Shown piece after piece: positions 6,518 through 16,285 of a stretch of 26,287 nt of DNA (position 1 is its first letter; every line of letters begins with the position of its first letter). Made by a program: the position numbers and the translations under genes. The notes below the pieces were generated by a model that saw only the letters and a list, made by a program, of their open reading frames with translations, did not search any database and was not told where the DNA came from. The stretch is from Deltaproteobacteria bacterium (GTDB taxonomy: Bacteria; Desulfobacterota; Desulfobacteria; Desulfobacterales; ETH-SRB1), in the NCBI GenBank assembly GCA_019314185.1, contig JAFCZU010000007.1:1-26287 (forward strand), read 5' to 3'.

Positions 6518-9082
6518 ATGACTGACAGGATTTTCTCTCGCCCGGCTATTCCCCTTCTGGCCTTTATGATGTCCGGAATCATCCTTGGTTCCTGGTTGCC
6601 AAGCTATGAAATCCTGACATATCCCGTTATATTATTATGTACAGGCATAATAATATATAATATTTTACATGACAAAAGCTCATCGTTTTTTACCCTGATT
6701 ATTTTCTTGGCTTTGGGGTATATCTTGATACAGCCATGGGTTGTTCCCAGGCTTCCTTCCAACCACATTACACATTTTACAGATTCAGGTCGATGGCGGA
6801 TTATCGGCGAGATCGACCAAAACCCATCAAAAAACAATAATAGATTAAAGTTGATTTTACGTGTTGAAACACTTGAAAGGGATGATAAATCTTTTTCTGT
6901 AACAGGGAAAATCCGTGTTACAGCATTGGGCGATATTCCTGAAGTATCTATGGGAAACAGGATTTCCTTTATCAGTAAAATCAGGTCTATCAGGAATTTC
7001 AAAAATCCTGGAGGATTTGATTATGAAAGATATATGAAATTTAAAAAAATATGGGGGAGCGCATATGTTCAGGGCAATAGATTATCTATACTTAATCAAA
7101 ATACGGCCAAAGGTATTTACAGGCTTATAGAAGAAGCTCGCAGTAAAATATCTGCTTTTATAGATAAAACAGGGTTTGGAGATAGAAAGGATATTCTAAA
7201 AGCCTTAATTACAGGAGATAAAAGTGGGGTTTCAAAAAACCTGCGTGATGAATTTAATCGTGCAGGTGTTGGCCATCTGTTAGCAATTTCAGGACTTCAC
7301 ATAGGAATAGTTGCAACCTCTTCATTTATGTTTTTTCAGTGGCTGCTTTCTCGTTTTAGTTTCTTCCTGTGGCATTCATGGGTCAGAAAAGGATCGGCAA
7401 TTTTATCGCTGTTTCCTGTAGTTATATATGGTCTTATTTCAGGAATGTCGCCATCTACACAGAGGGCGGTGATTATGGTCACAGTTTTTCTTATAACATT
7501 CCTGTTTGAAAGGGAGCATGACCCGATAAATACTTTAGCCTTGGCGGCAATTCTCATTCTTGCTGTTTTTCCGCCTTCGCTTTATTCGATTTCATTCCAG
7601 CTTTCATTTATAGCGGTTTTTTCAATTATATATGGTATGTCCATGACGTATAGTAGCTTGACAGGTGTTGGTAATATCACCAATAAGACATGGTTTTTTA
7701 AGGTATTAGGGATTCTGTTTTCTTTTATATTGGTTTCAATTTTTGCAATTCTCGGAACTTTGCCAATTGTCATGCATTATTTTAACCAGGTTTCTCTGGT
7801 GGGTGTTTTTGCAAACCTGTTGATTGTTCCTATGATAGGATTCGTTGTAGTGCCTCTGGGGTTGTTTTCTGTGTTTTTGTATCCGCTTAGCATTTCAGGG
7901 GGCTCAGTGTTTATTAATTTAAGTGCCGTTGTGTTAGGATATGCTCTTGAGATAGTTGGTTTTATTGCTGACTTACCTTTTGCGGCAGTAAAAACCATCA
8001 CTCCTGATTTTTTTGAGATAGGCTGTTATTATGTGCTGGGTTGGTCAATTTTAAGGTTAATTGGACTTAAGAAAAAAAGAGTTGCAGGTATAGATGAAAA
8101 CGGGTCTTTTGTTTCAGAAAAAGCAGAAAGGAGATTGCATAATAAAACTATCTTCAGACGAAAAACTGCGGCGATTGTTGCTGTAATAGTCATAGCCGCA
8201 AGTTGTGCTGATGCTGGTTATTGGTTGTATCACAGATTCTGGCAGCACGATCTCAGGGTTACCATTATTGATGTTGGTCAGGGCAGCTCCGCTCTTGTCG
8301 AGCTGCCTGGGGGGCGGTGTGTTCTTATAGATGGAGGAGGATTTTCAGATAATGCTTTATTCGATGTAGGGGAAAAAATAATTGCTCCATTTTTATGGAG
8401 CAAAAAGATTAAAACCATTGATACCATCATTCTTTCACATCCAAATACTGATCACTTAAATGGTCTTTTATATATTGCCAGGCATTTCAATGTTAAAAGG
8501 GTATGGACTAACGGCGAGGTTGCAGATATCAACAGTTATCGCATGTTCATGGATATTATTGATGAAAATAATATTTATATGTCTGAATTTAAAGAGATGC
8601 AGCGTATGCATGAAATTGAAGGAGTGCGCATTAATATTTTATATCCGCCTGATGATTATATGATTAAAAAAGAGAAGGAAAGATGGCGTGATTTTAACAA
8701 TAATTCTATTGTAGTAAAAATTGAATTTGGGTCCAAATCGTTTCTTTTTCCAGGAGATATAATGGCTGGCGGGGAAAGAGAACTTGTTGCGATTGCCGGG
8801 GATGAACTGGAAAGCACAGTTCTTATAGCGCCTCATCACGGCAGCAGAACATCAAGCACAGAACTGTTTTTGAGAAAGATAAAACCGGAAATTGTGATCG
8901 TATCGGCAGGTTGGCAAAACAGGTTTGGTTTTCCACACCCATCGGTATTAACAAAATTTTATAAACTCGGATGCTGTATATTTCGCACAGACATAAATGG
9001 AGCGCTAACAATATCAACCGATGGTCAATCTCTTAAAATTAAACCTTTTATTATCAGCAGCGCCGATACTCGAGAAGATTAA
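6518..9082 (+). CDS. comEC: ComEC/Rec2-family DNA internalisation channel protein
   Basis: An 854-residue membrane protein that moves single-stranded DNA across the inner membrane during natural transformation. An N-terminal pair of hydrophobic segments and a soluble DUF4131-like OB region come first. The multi-span Competence domain follows, with the family signature GHLLAISGLHIG near residues 252-263. A C-terminal metallo-beta-lactamase-fold domain starts near residue 579 with IIDVGQGSSALVE, and has SHPNTDH (His641, Asp645, His646) and APHHGSRTSS. I chose this ATG because the upstream in-frame ATG lies inside a dispersed repeat, and the protein begins naturally with MTDRIFSRPAIPLL. The gene is full length and intact. 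No other competence gene is next to it. Confidence 0.9.
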   Translation: MTDRIFSRPAIPLLAFMMSGIILGSWLPSYEILTYPVILLCTGIIIYNILHDKSSSFFTLIIFLALGYILIQPWVVPRLPSNHITHFTDSGRWRIIGEIDQNPSKNNNRLKLILRVETLERDDKSFSVTGKIRVTALGDIPEVSMGNRISFISKIRSIRNFKNPGGFDYERYMKFKKIWGSAYVQGNRLSILNQNTAKGIYRLIEEARSKISAFIDKTGFGDRKDILKALITGDKSGVSKNLRDEFNRAGVGHLLAISGLHIGIVATSSFMFFQWLLSRFSFFLWHSWVRKGSAILSLFPVVIYGLISGMSPSTQRAVIMVTVFLITFLFEREHDPINTLALAAILILAVFPPSLYSISFQLSFIAVFSIIYGMSMTYSSLTGVGNITNKTWFFKVLGILFSFILVSIFAILGTLPIVMHYFNQVSLVGVFANLLIVPMIGFVVVPLGLFSVFLYPLSISGGSVFINLSAVVLGYALEIVGFIADLPFAAVKTITPDFFEIGCYYVLGWSILRLIGLKKKRVAGIDENGSFVSEKAERRLHNKTIFRRKTAAIVAVIVIAASCADAGYWLYHRFWQHDLRVTIIDVGQGSSALVELPGGRCVLIDGGGFSDNALFDVGEKIIAPFLWSKKIKTIDTIILSHPNTDHLNGLLYIARHFNVKRVWTNGEVADINSYRMFMDIIDENNIYMSEFKEMQRMHEIEGVRINILYPPDDYMIKKEKERWRDFNNNSIVVKIEFGSKSFLFPGDIMAGGERELVAIAGDELESTVLIAPHHGSRTSSTELFLRKIKPEIVIVSAGWQNRFGFPHPSVLTKFYKLGCCIFRTDINGALTISTDGQSLKIKPFIISSADTRED

Positions 9083-9086
9083 AATT

Positions 9087-9104
9087 GACACGAATTGTCT
9101 TTTT
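9087..9104 (+). terminator. Possible short terminator after comEC
   Basis: GACA and TGTC form a 4-bp stem followed by five T, 5 nt past the comEC stop. The stem is weak. The rest of this convergent 186-bp gap also holds CTATTTT-GAA-AAAATAG, a perfect 7-bp hairpin near 9197-9213 without a GC core, which may serve either strand. Confidence 0.3.
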
Positions 9105-9268
9105 AAATTGCAAATCGAATACCTTGTTTATCCCAAAGGTAACCAGAAATATTGATTTTCTACTTTTTGCTGAAGATAGTGATGATTTCAAATCTATTTT
9201 GAAAAAATAGGGTATTGAGTATAATTTTGAAGCATTAATTCTCGAACTTTGAAATTGAGTAGTTACGT

Positions 9269-12200
9269 TTATTTTAATGCTGGAATTAATTTAAACCCGA
9301 AATTTTCCATTTTATAAATATAAAGCCCGTCAACTTTGAAAAACCCGTCCGCCATAATTGTAGGTACCGGGGATTCCTGAATTTTTGTTATTACGGCTTC
9401 GACCTCAATTATTTTATTCTCCGGAACAACCTGACCGCGATAGATCCATTTGTGCTGTTTTTGTGTTATCAATTCAAATTTATGGGTGTCCACGAGATGG
9501 GGCCAGCGATTAAGAGCCGCAAACTGGATAAGTTGCAGGAATGATTCTATTCCAAGAGAACCGGGGCATACCGGGTCCTGATAAAAGTGCGCCTTGAAAA
9601 ACCATTCATCCGGGTTTACCTGCTTTATGCCGCGGATAAAGCCAAGACCTTTTTCGCCCCCGTCAGGCACATAGATATCGATTTTATCTATCATGCGCAG
9701 AGCATTTGAAGGCATTGTCAGGCAAGGGGCGGGGTCTATGCCAGGATCATCGGGTGTTAAAGGAGCTTTGTCCTCAAACAGATATGAACCGCTTTTTTCG
9801 ATTTCTTTTGCCAATGGTTTGTATGCCTGTTTTGAAGCATTGGCAATGCCGACCTGCTGACTCAACGCTTCTTTGGAAAAAAAGCCGAAATTCGTGGCGC
9901 CTTCATAAATTATTTTATCACCCTGAAGTACCTGAAAATCAAATTCTTCTATTATCATGTTTCCGGCTTCAGATACTTTTTTTATCCTGGATCGCATAGT
10001 AAGGGTTTTTGCTTCCGGCAAAACGTTGGTGTGTAAAACAGCATTGCCTCCCAGGTTTCTGAATTTAAGGTCCTGATTGCTTCTCAGGGCGGACCCCGCG
10101 TATGCCGCAAGCCAGCCACAGGGCTGAAGCGCTATTTCAAGGAGTATGCAAAACGGCATTGAATGGCCGCGGTTTGCTTTGAAATACCATGCATCATGAG
10201 GCACGTCATACTCTGCTTCTATCCATCCGTCAGGTTTCAAGACCCATGCTTCCGGCTCTATGGAAACTATTTTGTCCATAAACAAATATGGCGGTCCCGG
10301 CAGCCTTGCCACACGCCTTTCTTTATCAAAGATCTTATAATGCTCTCCAAATGCTTTCGAAGGTTTCCCAATGGAAAATTCCAGTATTTTGTCATGGTCA
10401 AATATGGCTTTTTTTGATAGCTTTCTTTTGCTATCCCAGAAAGATATGATTTCTTCTCCGGTTATTCCGGTCATTTTCATTGACATGTCTTTGAAGAGCA
10501 CAATTTTGTCGCCATCAGCATACATCAGAGCATCTGCTATTATATAAGGTTCGGGATTATATCCGATCTCCTTTATTTCTATTTCATATATAACATGTTT
10601 TGTGTCCGTTGTTACCGGCCCGCGGCATTTTAGTATGCTTTCAACTCCTGTGAGCGGTTCATAGAATACGTCCTGCTTTTCAGTTATCCATCCTATGCGC
10701 TGGGCAAAAATTCTTAGAGTATGGGAGCAGCACTCATACATAAGGGTTCCGGGCATTACCATGTCATCCATGAAGTGACATGTAAGAAACCACTTGTCAG
10801 GGTGTATGTCCGCCTCTGCCCTGATCATTCCAAGCCCGTAACGTCCGCCTTCTGGATCAAAATTCAGGATGCGGTCGATCAGTTTCATCCGTCCCTTGGG
10901 AAGCCTGAGCGACTCAGTTAGATTTATCCCTTTAAAAGGCGCTCCAAAACATGCTTCAAGATTTCCGGCTCTTAAAGCATTAACAGCCTCATCATCGTAG
11001 TTTTCAACAGAAACCGGAACAAGATTTTTCCAGTTATCAGCTCTTAGGCCCTTCGTTGTTCTGGTATCTTCTTCTGTTAAGATTATTCCGCCTGAATTTT
11101 TAACTTCTTGGGCAGTAAAGAAACCTGCGCATCCATTGGACATGCTGATTAGATGGGAATCGCCGATAAAACCTTCGAAATTAAAGAAGAAAAGATACGT
11201 ATCTCCCTGGCGCACGAATTTTTCAATATTGATTTCATACCTGATAACGTCACCGGGGCGCGGCAGACTCCTGTGAAATATTACCGCGGCATCAAGGAGC
11301 CTGTAGGTTCTTTTCCCCTTAACAGCGAGGTCTATGCCGAGATAAGAGCAAAGAAAAAGATCGGCCTGTCCGGCTTCAACCGATATGCATACAGGAGCGC
11401 AGTTTCCGTCGAGATACCACGCTCCGGGCAATACGTCGTGTTCTGTCACAATCTGGCCGGAGCTCAGCGAACCTTTTTCACCTTCTATTGAAATTATTCT
11501 GTCCACAAGCATAAGCGGTTCATCCGGCAGGCGCACTCTTGCCTTGTATGTATCAACTATTTCAAACTCAGGGCCGAGAACATTGGAAACAGATCCTGTG
11601 GCAAATTCCATGCACATCTCGCGGGAAAAAGCAGGCGTAGGAGGTGAAGCGATGCTGTATTCTTCATCGCTGCTGCCTGAAATCATGGTTTCAAGTAACC
11701 GTGTTTGCAAAGCAAATGTTTTGGCATAGGTTTTTGTCACATTATCTGAAAATCCCAGGAATTTTTTATGGGCATCTGAAACAGCCTCAATGTTTTTATT
11801 AAACGGCTCGATAAATTCATGGCCTGCGCCGGCTGATTCCTGCGGGGTGTGGGATTGAGGAGCTATACTTTTAGTTGGCGGAGCAGGGGAAGGCGTTTTG
11901 CCGCCGATAATTATACTTATTTTTTTCTCCGATTTTTCTTTATTATCTTTAGAAACATCGTAGCAATATAACTTGTCGCCATATAACTTGCCTAAGTCAA
12001 CAGGAATCCGTTCAGCAATAAGTGAGCCGAGAAATTTTAAAATTGCAAGAAACTCGTTTTCACCCCGGACAGATACCGGAACAGCAAGGTGATTCTTTGT
12101 TTTGAGTATTTTATTTATCATCCGTGTGCAGGAGGAACCGGGGCCTATTTCAAGAAAGATACGTATGCCGTCGTTATACGCCTGATTAATTAAGGCAGTA

Positions 12201-15200
12201 AAATCAAAACCGGAAAGCGCCTGCTGTAAAATCGAAGACGCAGCGCTTTTGCTTGTGAGATTATATGATTTACCAAGCGCGCAACTGTAAAATCGAATTC
12301 CTTTTGGAGGAGTTACAGGAAAAATGTGCAGATCCTTATAATCGTCAGCAACAGGAGCGGCTGCTTTGCAGTGTACTGTTACAACGCCTTCAAGAAATAT
12401 TGCTTTGCATCCAAGTTTTTTGATAGCGGCTTCAACATCCTCTTTTCTGCCGCCTATTACACATTCATCAGGAGTATTGATTATCAACAGGCTAATTGTG
12501 GGAAACTTGTTAATAACGTTTCGCACGATTTCAGCCGGTCTGTTTACTGTGGCAACACGCCAGTTTACTTCTTCATCATGCGGCACATTCCAGGTTTTGC
12601 GGGCTGCATTACATGGGCCGGCCAATTCAGTTGTAAACAGATTGGTGTCAAGCATCCTTGTCAGCATCTCGTCACGGTCAGGCCATGCGCCCATGGCAAA
12701 CAGTCCCGCTGATTCGCCAAGGCTGTATCCAATAACCGCCGAGGGCTTTATGCCGAAATTCATGACAAGATTGCTGACAACAGAGCCATGAACAACCTGG
12801 CCGAATATCATATTTAGAGGGTCGGCAATGAGAGCCTTATGAGCCTTGTTTTCCCATCCTTGAGACCATGAAAGTCTTTGCGGGACATAACATTGTGGAA
12901 TAAGCTGTGACTTTAAGCGGGGTGTTTCAGCATCCATGTTTCTGAGGATTTCCGGCCATTGCACGGCAATATCTCTGCCCATGCCGACATAATGATTTCC
13001 GGAGCCGGGAAAAACAAATGCGATTTTACCTGAATTACCAAGAGGATTGGAGGAATAGCTTATGCCGCCTGATCCGATCATTTTTTGGGGGATACCGGAT
13101 AATACTGTTTTTTTAGCATCAGCGATAAATTTTTTAAGCTGTGAGGTATCGCCTGCGACAATTGACACTGCATACTTGTTTTTAGAATCAGGTTTGTTGT
13201 TTTGATACCATGCACGGGCCATTGGCTCAAGATGCCTGCCGCCTGTTTTGACTTGTTGCCCAAGAGCTTCAAGCCCCTGAACAAGGGAATCTTTGCTGTT
13301 TCCTTCGACAACAAAAAGACCAGGCGGATTTACACCAAGAGGTCTTTCCCTTTCTATTTTTAACTGCTTCGGAATATGGCTGTAAGATGCATGTTCAATA
13401 CTTTCAAGTATAACATGCATTGCGTTGCCGTCTGAAGTCATGGAGCATACGCATGCCCTGCGAGGGCCGTCTTTTGCATCCCTCAGCCAGTATTGAGGAA
13501 AAGCGGGCATGTGAAATGCATCTTTATTCCATACCTTATTTTCGGGCTCGGTATAATTTGTTAATGGTGGGATTATTTCCTGATACAGACACAGGTTGGC
13601 TTTAACCAAAGAGGCAAGGCCTGCCGCGGCTCCTGTGTGTCCGATGTTTGCTTTGACGGATCCAATGGCGCATGGCTGTTTTTGATTCACGAAAAAATTG
13701 TTAAGAGCCTCTGATTCAACATTGTCTTCCAATGGGTGTCCGCTGCCGTGGGTTTCAATAAGACTTATGGAAGATGGCGATATGCCGGCATCATTAAAGC
13801 ATTGTTTTAGAGAGAGAGTATAAGCCTCTTCAGGCGGAAGATTTGTTGAAATGCTTGTGCAGGTTGCGCTTCCGATTCCTTTTATTACAGAGTATATTCT
13901 GTCTCCATCTTTTATCGCGTCATCAAGCCGTTTCAGGATAAGAGCTGCCGCTCCTTCTCCTGGTAAAGCGCCGTCTGCCGATTGATCAAATGGACGAATT
14001 TTATAGCTTTTTGTAAAAGGTCTTATCTTATTTGCTGTAATGATGTTTCTTGCATCACCGCAAAGATCAACTGCGCCTACAAGATATGCATCAGTTTCAT
14101 TCTGCTGAAGTGACCTGACCCCTGTTTCAAGAGCTTTCAGACCTGACGTCTCTTCGCCTGACACCACAAAGCTCGGGCCTCCTAAACGGAATTCCCGTGC
14201 GATTCTGCTTGCTATTATTCCGCCAAGAGCGCCAAGTGTTCGGGCGTTTGTTAATGGCTTACAGCATGAGTTTCTAAGGGATTCAAGCCAGATTGAGGTT
14301 TTTTCATCATCAGGGTCAAGGCCGAATTTTTTTCCCCATATTTTTACTGAATTATACAGATTCCAGCGGAGGTGAAAATTTGTTGCCTCAAAATCAAAGT
14401 CCATGCCGATAACAGCTCCCATGCGCGGGCGTTTTTTTCTAAGAGGAAGACCTGCATTTTTCATGGCATTTGCAGAAACTTTGAGCATCAGTAACTGCTG
14501 CGGGAGTATATCAGGGATTTCATTGGGAGGTATGTGTAGTTCTCCATAAAAAAGAGAGAAATTATCCATAAACGCGCCATAAACGGACTTTCCTTCAAGC
14601 AGTTTCTCCGCAATATCATCGCAGCCCTTCCACCTGTGTTCCGGTCTTTTGCCTATTATAGAGCTTCCATTAAAAATTGTTTCCTGAAAATCTCTCAATG
14701 ATTTTAACGATCCGAAAACAGCATCAATGCCGATAATAGCTATAGGGGGGGTGGGAATTGGGAATTGGGAATTGAGAATTGAGAATTGAGAATTGGATGA
14801 TGGACAGTACTCTTCGAGAAGAATATGAGCATTTATACCTCCGAATCCAAATGCGCTTACCGCTGCGCGAAGAGGTGTGCCAGGGTTTTTTCTGATCCAT
14901 TTTTCCGCTTTTGTCTGTACTCTGAAGGGGCTGTTATTCAGCGGGCTTCCTTTGGGAGGTTTTGTAAAATTAAGTGAAGGAGGAAGAATTTTGTGCTTTA
15001 AGGCAAGCAGGGTTTTTATCATTCCTGCCGCGCCCGCGCCTGTCAGAAGGTGGCCGACCATCGACTTGACAGATCCGATGGCGCATTGTCCTGATGACCA
15101 TTTATAACCGTCCCAGAGGGAACAAAGGCTGTTTATTTCTGTGGCATCTCCAACCGGTGTCCCGGCACCGTGGCATTCTATAAGATCTATATCGCGCGGA

Positions 15201-16168
15201 AACCAGCCAGCAGCTTCATAAGCGCTGCGCATGGCGCGTAACTGTCCTTCGCTGTCCGGCGCAAGAAGATTCCCTCTTATGTCATTGGAAAGACCGATAC
15301 CGTGAATTAAACCATAAATATTGTCGTTGTCACGCAAAGCATCATCAAGCCTTTTTAAGACAAGTATGCCCACGCCTTCTCCTGCAACGAGACCGTTCGC
15401 GCTTTCATCAAAAGGGGCGCAGCGGCCTGAAGGAGAAAGAGCCCTGAGCTGGCTGAACCCAACCTGTGTATAAAGAGATTCCGGTCTTGAAACTCCGCCG
15501 GCAACCATGGCATCCGCTCGATGCGAGCGCAGCTCGTCACATGCCAGCTTAACCGCATAAATGGATGATGCGCAGGCAGCATCAAGAGTAAAACTGCCGC
15601 CGCCAAGGCCCAGCGCTTCGGATAAAATTGCGGCAGGAAGGCTTGTCACCTTGCCCGCAAGGCATTGATTCCGTGTAAGAGTTTTGTCGCCGGAGGAAGC
15701 GGAGTGCCCGAACAGTTTTTCTTCAAAGGATTTGCCCAATATTTCTCTTGTGATTGAAGAAGAGGAATCGGTTGGAAGGGCAATGGCGGCCAGAATCGTT
15801 CCAACCCGTTTTTTGTTTAAGGATGATGTTTTGCAATCCGAAAACGCCCTGGCGCCAGCATGAAGAATTATGTGATATAGAGGATCGAGATCTTCTAAAA
15901 TATTTTTGTCAAAATCGATATCTTTAATATCCGATTCAATGGATTTAAGTATATCAGCGCTTATCAGACATGCCCGTTTTGAATAAGCTTTATCCGGCAT
16001 TGGAGCCGGATTATACATTGCGTCGGGTTCGATGAACCATCTTTCTTCAGGAACTTCGCAAATTGAATCTACTTTGCTTATAATATTATGCCAGAATGTA
16101 TCAATGTCAGGCGCTTCGGGAAATATTCCGGCCATCCCGACAACGGCGATTGGAGTTTTTTTTGTCAT
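9269..16168 (-). CDS. PfaC-type polyunsaturated fatty acid/secondary lipid synthase, KS-CLF-AT-DHx4
   Basis: A 2299-residue iterative synthase. KS1 (about 1-455) has Cys199 in DAACASS, His333 and His373, a complete triad. A second KS fold (about 474-925) keeps His807 and His844, but the cysteine position is Glu673 (SGEETSG), as in chain-length factors. An acyltransferase (about 1045-1400) has GYSLG with Ser1149 and a His at 1266. After a Pro/Ser/Thr-rich linker come four FabA-like hot-dog domains near 1530-1690, 1755-1900, 1950-2100 and 2150-2299. Two carry the HF-xx-D-x-V-x-PG dehydratase motif (His1798, His2194). No acyl carrier, ketoreductase or enoyl reductase domain is present, so carrier and reductase partners must come from elsewhere. 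PfaC/Pfa3-like subunits make long polyunsaturated or other secondary fatty acyl chains; the product here is unknown. No clear RBS precedes the ATG. A hypothetical hgl-like glycolipid synthase role is the alternative. Confidence 0.88.
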   Translation of the reverse strand: MTKKTPIAVVGMAGIFPEAPDIDTFWHNIISKVDSICEVPEERWFIEPDAMYNPAPMPDKAYSKRACLISADILKSIESDIKDIDFDKNILEDLDPLYHIILHAGARAFSDCKTSSLNKKRVGTILAAIALPTDSSSSITREILGKSFEEKLFGHSASSGDKTLTRNQCLAGKVTSLPAAILSEALGLGGGSFTLDAACASSIYAVKLACDELRSHRADAMVAGGVSRPESLYTQVGFSQLRALSPSGRCAPFDESANGLVAGEGVGILVLKRLDDALRDNDNIYGLIHGIGLSNDIRGNLLAPDSEGQLRAMRSAYEAAGWFPRDIDLIECHGAGTPVGDATEINSLCSLWDGYKWSSGQCAIGSVKSMVGHLLTGAGAAGMIKTLLALKHKILPPSLNFTKPPKGSPLNNSPFRVQTKAEKWIRKNPGTPLRAAVSAFGFGGINAHILLEEYCPSSNSQFSILNSQFPIPTPPIAIIGIDAVFGSLKSLRDFQETIFNGSSIIGKRPEHRWKGCDDIAEKLLEGKSVYGAFMDNFSLFYGELHIPPNEIPDILPQQLLMLKVSANAMKNAGLPLRKKRPRMGAVIGMDFDFEATNFHLRWNLYNSVKIWGKKFGLDPDDEKTSIWLESLRNSCCKPLTNARTLGALGGIIASRIAREFRLGGPSFVVSGEETSGLKALETGVRSLQQNETDAYLVGAVDLCGDARNIITANKIRPFTKSYKIRPFDQSADGALPGEGAAALILKRLDDAIKDGDRIYSVIKGIGSATCTSISTNLPPEEAYTLSLKQCFNDAGISPSSISLIETHGSGHPLEDNVESEALNNFFVNQKQPCAIGSVKANIGHTGAAAGLASLVKANLCLYQEIIPPLTNYTEPENKVWNKDAFHMPAFPQYWLRDAKDGPRRACVCSMTSDGNAMHVILESIEHASYSHIPKQLKIERERPLGVNPPGLFVVEGNSKDSLVQGLEALGQQVKTGGRHLEPMARAWYQNNKPDSKNKYAVSIVAGDTSQLKKFIADAKKTVLSGIPQKMIGSGGISYSSNPLGNSGKIAFVFPGSGNHYVGMGRDIAVQWPEILRNMDAETPRLKSQLIPQCYVPQRLSWSQGWENKAHKALIADPLNMIFGQVVHGSVVSNLVMNFGIKPSAVIGYSLGESAGLFAMGAWPDRDEMLTRMLDTNLFTTELAGPCNAARKTWNVPHDEEVNWRVATVNRPAEIVRNVINKFPTISLLIINTPDECVIGGRKEDVEAAIKKLGCKAIFLEGVVTVHCKAAAPVADDYKDLHIFPVTPPKGIRFYSCALGKSYNLTSKSAASSILQQALSGFDFTALINQAYNDGIRIFLEIGPGSSCTRMINKILKTKNHLAVPVSVRGENEFLAILKFLGSLIAERIPVDLGKLYGDKLYCYDVSKDNKEKSEKKISIIIGGKTPSPAPPTKSIAPQSHTPQESAGAGHEFIEPFNKNIEAVSDAHKKFLGFSDNVTKTYAKTFALQTRLLETMISGSSDEEYSIASPPTPAFSREMCMEFATGSVSNVLGPEFEIVDTYKARVRLPDEPLMLVDRIISIEGEKGSLSSGQIVTEHDVLPGAWYLDGNCAPVCISVEAGQADLFLCSYLGIDLAVKGKRTYRLLDAAVIFHRSLPRPGDVIRYEINIEKFVRQGDTYLFFFNFEGFIGDSHLISMSNGCAGFFTAQEVKNSGGIILTEEDTRTTKGLRADNWKNLVPVSVENYDDEAVNALRAGNLEACFGAPFKGINLTESLRLPKGRMKLIDRILNFDPEGGRYGLGMIRAEADIHPDKWFLTCHFMDDMVMPGTLMYECCSHTLRIFAQRIGWITEKQDVFYEPLTGVESILKCRGPVTTDTKHVIYEIEIKEIGYNPEPYIIADALMYADGDKIVLFKDMSMKMTGITGEEIISFWDSKRKLSKKAIFDHDKILEFSIGKPSKAFGEHYKIFDKERRVARLPGPPYLFMDKIVSIEPEAWVLKPDGWIEAEYDVPHDAWYFKANRGHSMPFCILLEIALQPCGWLAAYAGSALRSNQDLKFRNLGGNAVLHTNVLPEAKTLTMRSRIKKVSEAGNMIIEEFDFQVLQGDKIIYEGATNFGFFSKEALSQQVGIANASKQAYKPLAKEIEKSGSYLFEDKAPLTPDDPGIDPAPCLTMPSNALRMIDKIDIYVPDGGEKGLGFIRGIKQVNPDEWFFKAHFYQDPVCPGSLGIESFLQLIQFAALNRWPHLVDTHKFELITQKQHKWIYRGQVVPENKIIEVEAVITKIQESPVPTIMADGFFKVDGLYIYKMENFGFKLIPALK
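14745..14795. repeat. Heptanucleotide tandem repeat next to a seven-base G tract, inside the lipid synthase gene
   Basis: Six perfect or near-perfect 7-nt units occupy 14754-14795: three GGAATTG then three AGAATTG on the plus strand. Seven G in a row lie at 14745-14751. On the coding strand these read CAATTCT x3, CAATTCC x3 and C7. They encode the linker between the two ketosynthase folds, residues about 459-475, rich in Ser, Gln, Asn and Pro. Because 7 is not a multiple of 3, gain or loss of one unit would shift the frame right after KS1. Confidence 0.85.
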
Positions 16169-16175
16169 TCGTATT

Positions 16176-16261
16176 TTCTATATTCAGCCACAGACACATA
16201 CGGACAAGCACAGACAAGATAATGAAAGTCAGTGTTTGTCCGCGTTGTGGCTAATAATTAA
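16176..16261. repeat. Dispersed palindromic repeat, copy B
   Basis: An about 86-bp relative of copy A near 6.4 kb, in the same orientation. Both start TTCTATATTCAG or TCTATATTCAG, share AAGCACAGACAA and end TAATAATTA. In this copy the palindrome is clear: AGCCACA near the left pairs with TGTGGCT on the right, and GGACAAGCAC with GTGTTTGTCC. It lies between the lipoprotein gene and the lipid synthase gene, ending about 7 nt before the synthase ATG, where a ribosome binding site would normally be. Confidence 0.65.
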
Positions 16262-16285
16262 TTTAACCGTGAACTGTGAATAGTT

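Noticed and set aside
11153..12791. Several plus-strand frames of 112-141 codons opposite the lipid synthase
   Set aside because: They lie antisense to AT and dehydratase domains with clear motifs; composition looks like shadow reading.
14754..14795. Heptamer array considered as a CRISPR-like or protein repeat
   Set aside because: Units are contiguous 7-mers without spacers and not in codon register, so it is a simple sequence repeat.
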